Assembly (NCBI GenBank): GCA_965209045.1
Contig: CBDBPW010000002.1
Location: forward strand, 248,001 to 312,000
Reading direction: 5' to 3'
DNA from: JAJEFO01 sp965209045
GTDB lineage: Bacteria; Pseudomonadota; Alphaproteobacteria; Rhodobacterales; Rhodobacteraceae
Length of the DNA: 64,000 nucleotides
A program made the position numbers and the translations under genes. The notes beneath the pieces are model-generated. The model saw nothing but the letters and a program-made list of their open reading frames with translations, searched no databases and was not told the DNA's origin. This document shows positions 36,372 through 43,425 of the stretch, piece by piece (the first letter of the stretch is position 1; each line of letters opens with the position of its first letter).

Positions 36372-37685
36372 ATGACCACGAATGACGACAGCCGGCGGGA
36401 CGTCGCGCTCTTCAGGTACGGATTGATCGCGGACCTGCTGGTCCTGCCTGCCGGCAGCGAAGGGATCGCGGCCGGCCTGCGCGAGCGGGCGGCGCGGGAT
36501 CACGTGATTCCGGGCTCGCGCCGCACCCGCGTCGGCGAGCAGACCATGCGCGACTGGATGCGCCTCTACCGGTCCGGCGGCTTCGACGCGCTCTTCCCGA
36601 AGCGGCGGCGCGACGGCGGGAAGTCGCGGCGCCTGACGGCCGACGCCGCCGAGGCGCTGATCGCGGTGAAGCGGGAGGACCCCGCGCTCAGCGTCCGCGA
36701 CGCCATCGCCAGGGTCCGGGAGGACGGCGACGTCCCCGAGGACGTGCGCCTGCCGCCCTCGACCGTTCACCGCCTCCTGTCCCGGGAGGGCCTCATGGCG
36801 GGCGGCGACGGGTCGCCGCCGCAGGACCGGCGGCGCTTCGAGCACCCGAACGCCGGCGACCTCTGGATGTCGGACGTCATGCACGGCCCGAAGTGCGGCG
36901 ACGGGCGCGGACGGCGGCGCAAGACGTACCTCCTGGCGTTCATCGACGACTGTACGCGGGCAATCCCGCATGCGGCCTTCGCGTTCGCGGAGACCACCGC
37001 CGCCTTCCTGCCCGTGTTCAAGACGGCCGTCCTGAAAAGGGGCTTTCCGGCAAGGCTTTACGTCGATAACGGTGCGAGCTTCCGCTCCCGGCACCTGGCG
37101 CTCGCCTGCGCGAAGCTCGGCGTCGTCCTGATCCATGCAAGGCCGTACCACGCCGCCGGGAAGGGAAAGATCGAGAGATGGTTCAGGACCGTCAGGCGCA
37201 GCGTCCTGGCGAGGCTCGATGACGGGGACACCCGCGACCTCGAGGCCCTGAACCGCCGGCTCCACGCCTGGATCGAGGGCGAGTACCACATGCGCCCACA
37301 TCGCGGACTCGGAGGGATGACGCCGCTCGACCGGTGGGCCGCCACCGCCGACGACGTCCGCCATCCCGGCCCCGGGCTCGATCTCGACGACCTTTTCCTG
37401 TTCGAGGCGAAGCGCCGGGTCGCGAAGGACCGCACCGTCAGCCTCAAGAGCCGCCTCTACGAGGCCGACCCCGCCCTCGTCGGCGAGACCGTGATCCTGC
37501 GCTTCGATCCGGCCAGGCCGGGACGGCCCCTCAAGGTCGTCCATGACGGCCGGGACGCCGGGCTGGCGACGCCCCTGGACGTGCACGCCAACGCCGCCGC
37601 CAGGCGCGGCGGTCACAGGGACCGGCCGCCGGCGTCGTCCATCGCGTTCCGCGACCTCGGCAGGAACGGGGAGGACGGGCGATGA
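36372..37685 (+). CDS. Transposon protein 2: DD(35)E transposase
   Basis: A 437-residue protein with AAGGAG before ATG 36372. The N-terminal 140 residues contain helix-turn-helix-like regions (VGEQTMRDWMRLYRSGG; LPPSTVHRLLSREGL). The RNase H-fold catalytic core has D168 (LWMSDVMHG), D232 (RLYVDNGASF) and E268 (GKGKIERWFRT), with exactly 35 residues between the second Asp and the Glu. The C-terminal 100 residues are a small beta-barrel-like domain (RTVSLKSRLYEADPALVGETV), as in Mu/IS481-type integrases. All catalytic residues are intact. Its stop overlaps the ATPase start (ATGA). Confidence 0.9.
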   Translation: MTTNDDSRRDVALFRYGLIADLLVLPAGSEGIAAGLRERAARDHVIPGSRRTRVGEQTMRDWMRLYRSGGFDALFPKRRRDGGKSRRLTADAAEALIAVKREDPALSVRDAIARVREDGDVPEDVRLPPSTVHRLLSREGLMAGGDGSPPQDRRRFEHPNAGDLWMSDVMHGPKCGDGRGRRRKTYLLAFIDDCTRAIPHAAFAFAETTAAFLPVFKTAVLKRGFPARLYVDNGASFRSRHLALACAKLGVVLIHARPYHAAGKGKIERWFRTVRRSVLARLDDGDTRDLEALNRRLHAWIEGEYHMRPHRGLGGMTPLDRWAATADDVRHPGPGLDLDDLFLFEAKRRVAKDRTVSLKSRLYEADPALVGETVILRFDPARPGRPLKVVHDGRDAGLATPLDVHANAAARRGGHRDRPPASSIAFRDLGRNGEDGR

Positions 37686-38485
37686 TCCGGAAGCACTTCG
37701 CGTTCACCCGGGAGCCGTTCGCCGACCGGATCGAGGCCGACGAGCTGTTCGAGTTCCGCGCCCACGCCGAGGCCGGCGCCCGGATCCGCCACCTCCTCAA
37801 GCTCCGCGGCATCGGCCTGCTCACCGGGGAGGTCGGATGCGGCAAGACCACCGCCTGCCGGCACGTGGTCTCGACGCTGCATTCCGGGCTCTACCGCGTC
37901 GGCTACGTCGCGCTGACGACCGGAAGCGTCCTCGACATCTACAACATGATCGCCTGGGCCTTCGGGCTGGAGGTCCAGCGCTCCCGCGCCGCCGCCTACA
38001 GCGCCATCCAGGCCGAGGTCTCCCGCCTGGCCCGGGAGGCCCGGGAGACGCCGGTTCTGGTGGTCGACGAGGCCCAGCACCTGCGGCCCGAGATCCTCGA
38101 GGAGCTGCGGCTCCTGACCAGCTACGAGATGGATTCCGACAACCGGCTCTGCCTGCTGCTGGTCGGGCTCGGCGAGATCCGCAAGCGGCTCGCCATGGGC
38201 GTGTGCGAATCGCTGGCGCAGCGCCTGGTGGTCCACTTCCATCTCGGCGGCCTCGAGCGCGACGAGGTCGAGCCCTACCTGGCGCACCGGCTCAGGCTGG
38301 CGGGCGCCGCCGACGTCCCGCTCTTCGCCCCGAACGCCGTCGAGGCGCTGGCGCAGGCGGCGCGGGGCATGCCGCGCCGGGTCAACCGGCTCGCCCACTA
38401 CGCGCTCTGCGCCGCCGCCGCCGCCGGTCTCCGCCAGGTCGGCATCGAGCATGTACAGAGCGCCGTCGAGGAGATGCACCCGTGA
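37682..38485 (+). CDS. Transposon protein 3: AAA+ ATPase (ExeA/TniB/MuB-like)
   Basis: A 267-residue ATPase. Walker A is GEVGCGKTT (about 49-57), Walker B is VLVVDEAQHL (about 121-130) and sensor regions are LVGLGEIRKRL and ARGMPRRVNRLAHYAL. The opening HFAFTREPFAD is typical of the GspA/ExeA family. In Mu, Tn7-like and Tn5053-like elements the AAA+ protein binds target DNA and activates the transposase. Its ATG overlaps the transposase stop and its own stop overlaps the next start, so the three proteins are probably made together. Confidence 0.88.
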   Translation: MIRKHFAFTREPFADRIEADELFEFRAHAEAGARIRHLLKLRGIGLLTGEVGCGKTTACRHVVSTLHSGLYRVGYVALTTGSVLDIYNMIAWAFGLEVQRSRAAAYSAIQAEVSRLAREARETPVLVVDEAQHLRPEILEELRLLTSYEMDSDNRLCLLLVGLGEIRKRLAMGVCESLAQRLVVHFHLGGLERDEVEPYLAHRLRLAGAADVPLFAPNAVEALAQAARGMPRRVNRLAHYALCAAAAAGLRQVGIEHVQSAVEEMHP

Positions 38486-39381
38486 GCCGTCGGGAGCAGC
38501 GGGCGCTGGCCGACGCGCTCAGGGCCTTGCCGCTCGAAGCGGTCGCCGCCGCGCTCGGCTACCGCCGGGATCCGCGGGACCGCACGCGCTGGAAGCGGGA
38601 CGGGTCCGTCCTCAGCGTCACCGGCGAGCGGTTCTACGACCATCTCAGGGGCGTCGGCGGCGGCGGGGCGATCGACCTGGCCATCCATGCCCGCCAGTGC
38701 GGCTTCCGCGACGCCCTCCGGTTCCTGTCCGGCCTCGGCCATGCCGGACACGGAACCGCCGCCCCGGTCCGTGAGCGCCCGGCGGAACTGCGGCTCCCGC
38801 CGCGCGTCGCGCGCAACTGGCCGGAGGTCCGCGACAGCCTCGTCCGGACCCGCGGCCTCGATCCGGCGCCGCTCGAGGACGGCCACGCCTCCGGCATCGT
38901 CTACGCCGACGCTCGCCGGAACGCGGTCTTCGTCGCCCGCGACGCCGCGGGCCGGACAACCGGAGCGGAGATCGTCGGCACCCGCCGCGTGGAAGGCCGG
39001 CGCGGCTTCAAGGGCATGGCGACGGGTACCCGCAAGGCACGGGGCGCGTTCTGGCTGGCGGCCAGGGACGGGGTGCCGGCCTCGGCCCTGCTCGTCGAAA
39101 GCGCGGTCGACGCGCTCTCCGTGCTGACGCGGCCGCCGCCCGGTCCCGGAAACGATCTCGTCGTCTCCACCGCGGGTGTCTGCACCGCCGTCCCGCAATG
39201 GCTGGAGGCCTTCGGTCTCACGCGAATCGACTGTGGCTTCGACGCCGACGGCGCCGGAGACCGGGCTGCGGACGCACTCGCGCATCGCGACATAAGGGTC
39301 TGGCGTCTCAGGCCCGAAGGCGGCGCAAAGGACTGGAACGACAGGATCCGGAAGCCGGAAGCAAGGCCCGAGCCGACCTGA
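38482..39381 (+). CDS. Transposon protein 4: DUF3991/Toprim-domain protein
   Basis: A 299-residue protein starting at GTG 38482, overlapping the ATPase stop. The N-terminal half (LRALPLEAVAAALGYRRDP; RFYDHLRGVGGGGAIDLA) resembles the DUF3991/primase-like region. The C-terminal half has a Toprim fold: catalytic Glu in ALLVESAVDALSVL and the DxD motif in CGFDADGAGDRAA. Toprim domains are found in primases, topoisomerases and nucleases. Such a protein in a small transposon without replication genes is unusual. It might process or prime DNA at the insertion; this is only inference. Confidence 0.75.
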   Translation: MSRREQRALADALRALPLEAVAAALGYRRDPRDRTRWKRDGSVLSVTGERFYDHLRGVGGGGAIDLAIHARQCGFRDALRFLSGLGHAGHGTAAPVRERPAELRLPPRVARNWPEVRDSLVRTRGLDPAPLEDGHASGIVYADARRNAVFVARDAAGRTTGAEIVGTRRVEGRRGFKGMATGTRKARGAFWLAARDGVPASALLVESAVDALSVLTRPPPGPGNDLVVSTAGVCTAVPQWLEAFGLTRIDCGFDADGAGDRAADALAHRDIRVWRLRPEGGAKDWNDRIRKPEARPEPT

Positions 39382-39619
39382 AAAGAATCCGGTCCAAACC
39401 GGCGGCGGCGCTCAAGCGCCTGCCGCCTTCAAGCTCTTCCCGAAAAAGCGAAAATCGTCACCGTGCAGCATCCAGGCCGCCGGAGAACGAGCCATGCCCG
39501 CGGCTCGAACCTGAACCCGGTTCAGATGTCCGGCAATGTCGGAAGAGCGTGGGAAGAAACACCAGAAACCGCACGAAACAATCCGGGAAATCCGCAACGG
39601 ATCAATCAGAAATCCAACA
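39382..39619 (+). repeat. Transposon right end with shared short motifs
   Basis: Non-coding end, 238 bases. Inverted copies of the left-end motifs are present: GGGAAGAAAC (39551-39560), GCACGAAACAAT (39571-39582) and GGAAATCC (39586-39593). The terminal bases are CCAACA, that is TGTTGG read inward. Confidence 0.7.
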
Positions 39620-40184
39620 CAGGGCACCCGACCCGAGATCGCTCGCTCGCGTATTGCCTCTCGTCGACTACACATCCCTGACCGCACGCCGCGGCGTCAT
39701 TCAATTTGGGCGCCCAAACATGGCCGCAAGCCTGAACGGCATCGCGCAAGGGTATGTCACCGACCGGATCACTGAGTTGTTGGGCAATGAAGGCTTCGAA
39801 AGCGCGGTGATCGAACTGGGAGAAACCCGTGTTCTTGGCCAAGCGCCAGATGGCCAGCCTGTCTCGATCGGGCTCGTGAATCCGAATGCACCTGCCCGCA
39901 TTTCGAGCCAGGTGGCACTTGGCGATGCAGCGCTGTCGGTCTCGGGCGGCTATGGCCAGGCGCTGCCGGACGGCACCGGAAACCACATATTCGACCCCCG
40001 CAGCGGCCTGAGCGCAGGGAGCTTGTCACAGGTTGCCGTGGTCGCGCCGAAGTCGGCCTTGGCCGACGCGCTGTCGACAGCGATTTGCGTCGCCGGGGAA
40101 GATGCCGCACAAGAAATCCTGTCCACCGTACCAGCCGCACGGGCAATCCTGACTCGTCCGGACGGGACCAGCGTCGAAGTCTAG
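39620..40184 (+). pseudogene. apbE: apbE 3' part, split by the transposon
   Basis: It begins with the right CAGG copy (39620-39623) and continues in the apbE frame as APDPRSLARVLPLVDYTSL. The FMN-transferase core follows: RPNMAASLNGIAQGYVTDRI, SVSGGYGQALPDG and NHIFDPRSGLSAGS. All ApbE landmarks of the C-terminal half are intact, so the insertion is recent or the fragment has not yet decayed. No ribosome site precedes it, and an internal ATG (MAASLNGIAQ) would yield a fragment lacking the FAD-binding start. Its stop TAG shares CTAG with the stop of the convergent gene. Confidence 0.92.
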
Positions 40185-41554
40185 CGCGCCAGGGCCGCAA
40201 GCCCGGCAAGGGCGATGGCGCGAAACATCGGGTCGTCCAGCGTTCCGGCGATCGCGACGGCTGTGTCAAGGTCGCCGGCACGCGCCTGCGCCAGGACCAC
40301 AGCCGTCACCAATTCCCCGGCGTCGGCGCGCCCGGCGAATTCCGTCGCCAAGTCCAGTGCCCGGTCGGTCTTGCCTTCCGTCGCCAATGTCACCGCGATG
40401 GCAAGAACCGCATCGAACCGCTTGTTTCGATTGGCAATTCTGCCCACCATATCGAGCGCCGCCTTCGATCGGTCGATCCGGGCGTATTCGCGGGCGATGA
40501 TTGCACGCGCGCGGTCGAGATCCTCGATCACCGCGATTTCGGAGAGTGTCGCAACGCTTTCGTCGTAGGCGCCCATCATGGCTTGCCGTTCGGCAAGCGC
40601 GGCCAGTGCGGCACCATCGCCGTAGGTCTCCTGAATTGCGCGCGCCATCTCCAGCGCGCCTCCGAAATCACCAGCGGCCGCCAAGCCATCGGAAATCGCA
40701 ACCATCGCCTCGTGATCACCATAGGACGCCTCGATCCGCTGCGCCGTTGTCAGGGCCGCCTCGATGTTGCCCTGCGCCACCTGCTCCGCAGCTATCCCAG
40801 CCAGGGCGCGCGCCCGGCCGGCAAGATCGGGGATTGCGCGCGCAGTCTGCAATCCGGCATCGATATCCCCGTTCTGCGACTGTATCTTGGCAATTTCCGC
40901 CAGCGCTTCGAAAAACCAGTAGTGGTCGAACCTGTCGCTGCGCGCGACCAGCCCACTGGCGATCTTGAAACGGTTCTGTTCGGCAGTGAACCAATAGTCC
41001 ATGCCAATCCGCGCTGCCGCGTGCATCGCGGAGGGGATGTCGCCCGACCGCGCCACCGAGACCGCGATCGCCGCCTGCGCCTCTGATCTGCGGAAGGGAT
41101 TGTTGATCGCCACTACGGTGTCGAATGCCCCGTCGATCAGGCCCCGGGCCGCCTGCTCGACCGCCAGCGTTTCGAGCGCAAGATCCTTGGCCGAGCGGTT
41201 GCGTGCGTCGCCAATCTCCACCGCAATCTCAAAGGCTGTGTCGAATGCCCCCTGCCGCGCGGCCGCCCGGACGATTTCGGCTTCGGCCTCGGCCTTCGTG
41301 ATGGGGTTTTCGATCAGCCCGGCCTCTTGAACGGCCTCTGCCGGGCGCCCAAGTTCGGCCAACGCCGCCGAAATCGCGAAATGCACCTCGTCACGCTGCA
41401 ATTGCCGGCCCAGATCCTCTGTCGCCCCCCGGGCGGCGCCCAGCAGGCAATCCGCAGTCGCGGGCGCACATTCGATCGGAGAACCGTGCACGACCATTCC
41501 ACCGAACCCGACGGAAAGCATGCCAAGCAAAAATGCATGTCGGAACGGCCTCAT
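40181..41554 (-). CDS. Secreted alpha-solenoid repeat protein
   Basis: A 457-residue protein. ATG 41554 was chosen because a signal peptide follows (MRPFRHAFLLGMLSVGFGGMV). The mature part is a chain of about a dozen degenerate 30-35-residue helical pairs rich in Ala and Ile (AEAEIVRAAARQGAFDTAFE; ARALAGIAAEQVAQGNIEAA), like TPR or HEAT solenoids. There are two Cys early on (ECAPATADCLLGA) and none later. Such solenoids are protein-binding scaffolds; the partner is unknown. It converges exactly on apbE, sharing the stop bases, so it bounds the nosR-apbE unit on the right. Confidence 0.75.
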   Translation of the reverse strand: MRPFRHAFLLGMLSVGFGGMVVHGSPIECAPATADCLLGAARGATEDLGRQLQRDEVHFAISAALAELGRPAEAVQEAGLIENPITKAEAEAEIVRAAARQGAFDTAFEIAVEIGDARNRSAKDLALETLAVEQAARGLIDGAFDTVVAINNPFRRSEAQAAIAVSVARSGDIPSAMHAAARIGMDYWFTAEQNRFKIASGLVARSDRFDHYWFFEALAEIAKIQSQNGDIDAGLQTARAIPDLAGRARALAGIAAEQVAQGNIEAALTTAQRIEASYGDHEAMVAISDGLAAAGDFGGALEMARAIQETYGDGAALAALAERQAMMGAYDESVATLSEIAVIEDLDRARAIIAREYARIDRSKAALDMVGRIANRNKRFDAVLAIAVTLATEGKTDRALDLATEFAGRADAGELVTAVVLAQARAGDLDTAVAIAGTLDDPMFRAIALAGLAALAR

Positions 41555-42046
41555 CCCAGTTGCACCCGCTTTAGATTCCGCTGGGTTTACAATAGCCCGA
41601 ATTCGCGGCTCGCCGATAGATGACTGCAACCGGCAAGACTATCGAGTTTGAACGTGTTTCCCCTGGTTTGTGCGTGAGTGCGAGATTCCCTGCCGAGTGA
41701 GACTGGCGGACATGGGGTCGAGCCGGGAAGGCGCAGGGCTTCGGACGAGTCCCCGACGGTGGTCCCTCGCCGTGGCATTGGCATTGGACGTCAAGTACGC
41801 AAGGTTCTGCAGATGGCCTTCGCGACCGGAAGGACAACGGTCCCGATGGCCTGACGCCGATGCGGAAACTGGCACAGAGCCTCTCGCGGCTGGCCAACGG
41901 AGGGGGGTGCCGTTGATGCCAGAAGGTCCGCAGGCCGGCGGCGGCCTGGTTCTGCAACTTGTCAGTTTCGCGGCACGCCTCCAAATTGATGCCAAGACCC
42001 AAGGAATCGAATTGCGATGGCCCTGCCACGATCGGCCGCAGACCCA
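41555..42046. other. Intergenic region between the solenoid and pentapeptide genes
   Basis: About 490 bases with no gene supported on either strand. It must hold the promoter of the solenoid gene, but no clear boxes were identified. Confidence 0.45.
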
Positions 42047-42101
42047 TTGTCTTTGCCGCCCCTGCAGCTATGATCCATTGAAGCAGCTATGATCCATTGA
42101 A
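42047..42101 (+). promoter_or_regulatory. Promoter with a 19-bp perfect tandem duplication
   Basis: GCAGCTATGATCCATTGAA occurs twice end to end (42064-42082 and 42083-42101). Each copy holds a consensus-like TATGAT -10 box. TTGTCT (42047-42052) is a suitable -35 for the first copy, with a 16-base spacer. The second copy ends 24 bases before the pentapeptide-protein start. Confidence 0.6.
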
Positions 42102-42124
42102 AAGGCATGCACGCCAGGTGCGAC

Positions 42125-42532
42125 ATGAATCCGATCCTGCCCGGTCTCGCTGTTTTCCTGATTCCGACCGCGCTCGCTGCTTGGGACGAAAGCGCGGTGG
42201 CGCAACTCAAGGACACGGGGCGATGCGAAGCATGCGACCTGACTAGGGCGGACCTCAGGTGGGCGGCGGTTTATGCCGCAGAACTGGGAGGTGCGCCAAA
42301 TCTAGTCAACGGCGTGTTGGACGGGTCCGATCTGTCGGGCGCGAATCTCTACGGCGCGAACCTCGAAGGAACCAGCCTGCGCAATGCCAACCTGACAGGT
42401 GCCGACCTGTCCTGGTCGGTCATGATCGGAACGGACCTCACCGGCGCCGACCTGACCGACGCCAAGCCAGCGGGCATTATCTTCTGTGACACGATCATTC
42501 CGGATGGCAACAGGAATGATGCCCAATGCTAA
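42125..42532 (+). CDS. Secreted pentapeptide-repeat protein (second paralogue)
   Basis: A 135-residue protein; ATG 42125 starts the signal peptide (MNPILPGLAVFLIPTALA). The mature part begins CEACDLTRADL, then has about 11 pentapeptides (LDGSDLSGANLYGANLEG; LTGADLSWSV). It ends CDTIIPDGNRNDAQC. The N-terminal CxxCDL and the C-terminal C(D/E)T(I/L)(I/M)PDG...C ends match the protein at 32378, but the helix is shorter. The two are clearly paralogues within 10 kb. The function is unknown; the flanking cysteines may form disulfides that cap the beta-helix. Confidence 0.82.
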   Translation: MNPILPGLAVFLIPTALAAWDESAVAQLKDTGRCEACDLTRADLRWAAVYAAELGGAPNLVNGVLDGSDLSGANLYGANLEGTSLRNANLTGADLSWSVMIGTDLTGADLTDAKPAGIIFCDTIIPDGNRNDAQC

Positions 42533-42563
42533 CGCGTTCGTGCCGGATGCAGCCTGACATCTC

Positions 42564-42809
42564 ATGGAACTCGCGCATTGGTTCATGGTCCTGTTTTCGG
42601 TCCTGCCGGATGGATCGGTGCCCGTCGGACGTGGTACCGTGCCTGGAAGCTTCCCGACGCGATCGGCATGCGATGCCGCGCTGTGGAACGAATTCGACTG
42701 CGGCTGCGGCTGCTCTGCGGGTTACGAGGCTCACGAACATGAGGGCGGGCTCCAGCTAATGCTCGCGCGGGGCAGGACGCGCGAGGTCATGCAATGCCTG
42801 TCCCCGTGA
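42564..42809 (+). CDS. Possible small cysteine-containing protein (81 aa)
   Basis: A frame of 81 residues follows the pentapeptide gene after 31 bases. The start MELAHWFMVLFSVLPDGSVP is hydrophobic, and later parts contain RSACDAALWNEFDCGCGCSAG and a final Cys (VMQCLSP). The cysteine pattern and length suggest a real small protein, but no strong ribosome site is seen and no family was recognised. Confidence 0.35.
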   Translation: MELAHWFMVLFSVLPDGSVPVGRGTVPGSFPTRSACDAALWNEFDCGCGCSAGYEAHEHEGGLQLMLARGRTREVMQCLSP

Positions 42810-42852
42810 ACCAGCAGGCAAGGCGGCTAGGGTCGGAAAACTCGGGTTCCCA

Positions 42853-43391
42853 TCAGTTGACGACATTGTTCGGCAGCGGAAGTTGGGAGAGGCCGAGCCT
42901 TTCCGAAGTGTATTCGTCCCTGACAAGTTCCGATACCCGCGCGGCAAAGTCGCGAAACGGGCTCACGCTGTTCAGATGCTTGGGCATGGCCAAGGCGACA
43001 CTGCGAGCGATCTCCTCCAACCTGTAGAATCGGACGCGCTTGCGAACGCCGCCGGCAAGGTTGGGGATCACTGACATCGGGGTGTGGCAAGTCGCCAGAC
43101 CGGCCGCAACGATCCTAACGGCCGTTTCATGCGTCATGCAGCCGAAGTACGGGTGCGCACGGGGCAAGAGGTTCTGATACCAGTTCCGGGATTTCGCGGA
43201 CCAGTGGGCAATGTCGCCAGTGTCCACGTACCGGTTGAGACACTCGGCGTGTCCAGACCCATCTTTGCCTGACAGACAGGCCCGCACAGCATCCGCCGGG
43301 ACTGACGCGGGCACGGCCAAGACGATCCGGTCGTCGAACAAGCCAAAGACGCTCAGCGATGCACGATGCGGTTCCAGCCGTTCGGCGCTAA
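42853..43391 (-). pseudogene. LysR-type regulator, 3' part (effector domain), split by an IS
   Basis: Continuation of the LysR gene whose start is at 45147. It encodes the second half of the effector-binding domain (VFGLFDDRIVLAVPASVPAD; MTHETAVRIVAAGLATCHTP; VALAMPKHLNSVSPFRDFA). Joined to the 5' part with one TAA copy (43389-43391 or 44697-44699) it gives a continuous 328-residue LysR protein. A longer minus-strand frame extends into the IS end but is an artefact of the insertion. Confidence 0.85.
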
Positions 43392-43425
43392 GGAGGCTCG
43401 CCAAAATAAACTGGCCATTCATGTG
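43392..43425 (+). repeat. IS left terminal inverted repeat
   Basis: It begins GGAGGCTCGCCAAAATAA and pairs with 44664-44696 with a handful of mismatches. Confidence 0.85.

Larger units (their letters stand above)
35456..39619 (+). mobile_element. 4164-bp four-gene DDE transposon inserted in apbE
   Basis: The ends are fixed by the CAGG duplication and by the restored apbE frame. The left end reads TGTAG and the right end, on the other strand, TGTTG, so the element runs 5'-TGT...ACA-3' as in the Mu/Tn7/Tn552/Tn5053 group. Between non-coding ends of about 240 bases lie four co-directional genes: a possible zinc-binding protein (35701), a DD(35)E transposase (36372), an ExeA/TniB-like AAA+ ATPase (37682) and a Toprim protein (38482). 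The last three are overlapping or coupled. No cargo gene is present. The base composition is clearly more GC-rich than the surrounding genes. Transposase plus AAA+ ATPase is the core of Mu-like systems; the other two genes are unusual companions. Confidence 0.9.

Noticed and set aside
37543..39381. A 612-codon frame covering two transposon genes
   Set aside because: The first 310 codons overlap the transposase end and the AAA+ gene in another frame and are not protein-like. The real gene starts at GTG 38482.
35452..39623. A 5-bp target duplication (GCAGG/ACAGG)
   Set aside because: The fifth base differs between the sides. Only CAGG is perfect, and one copy of it is enough to restore the apbE frame.
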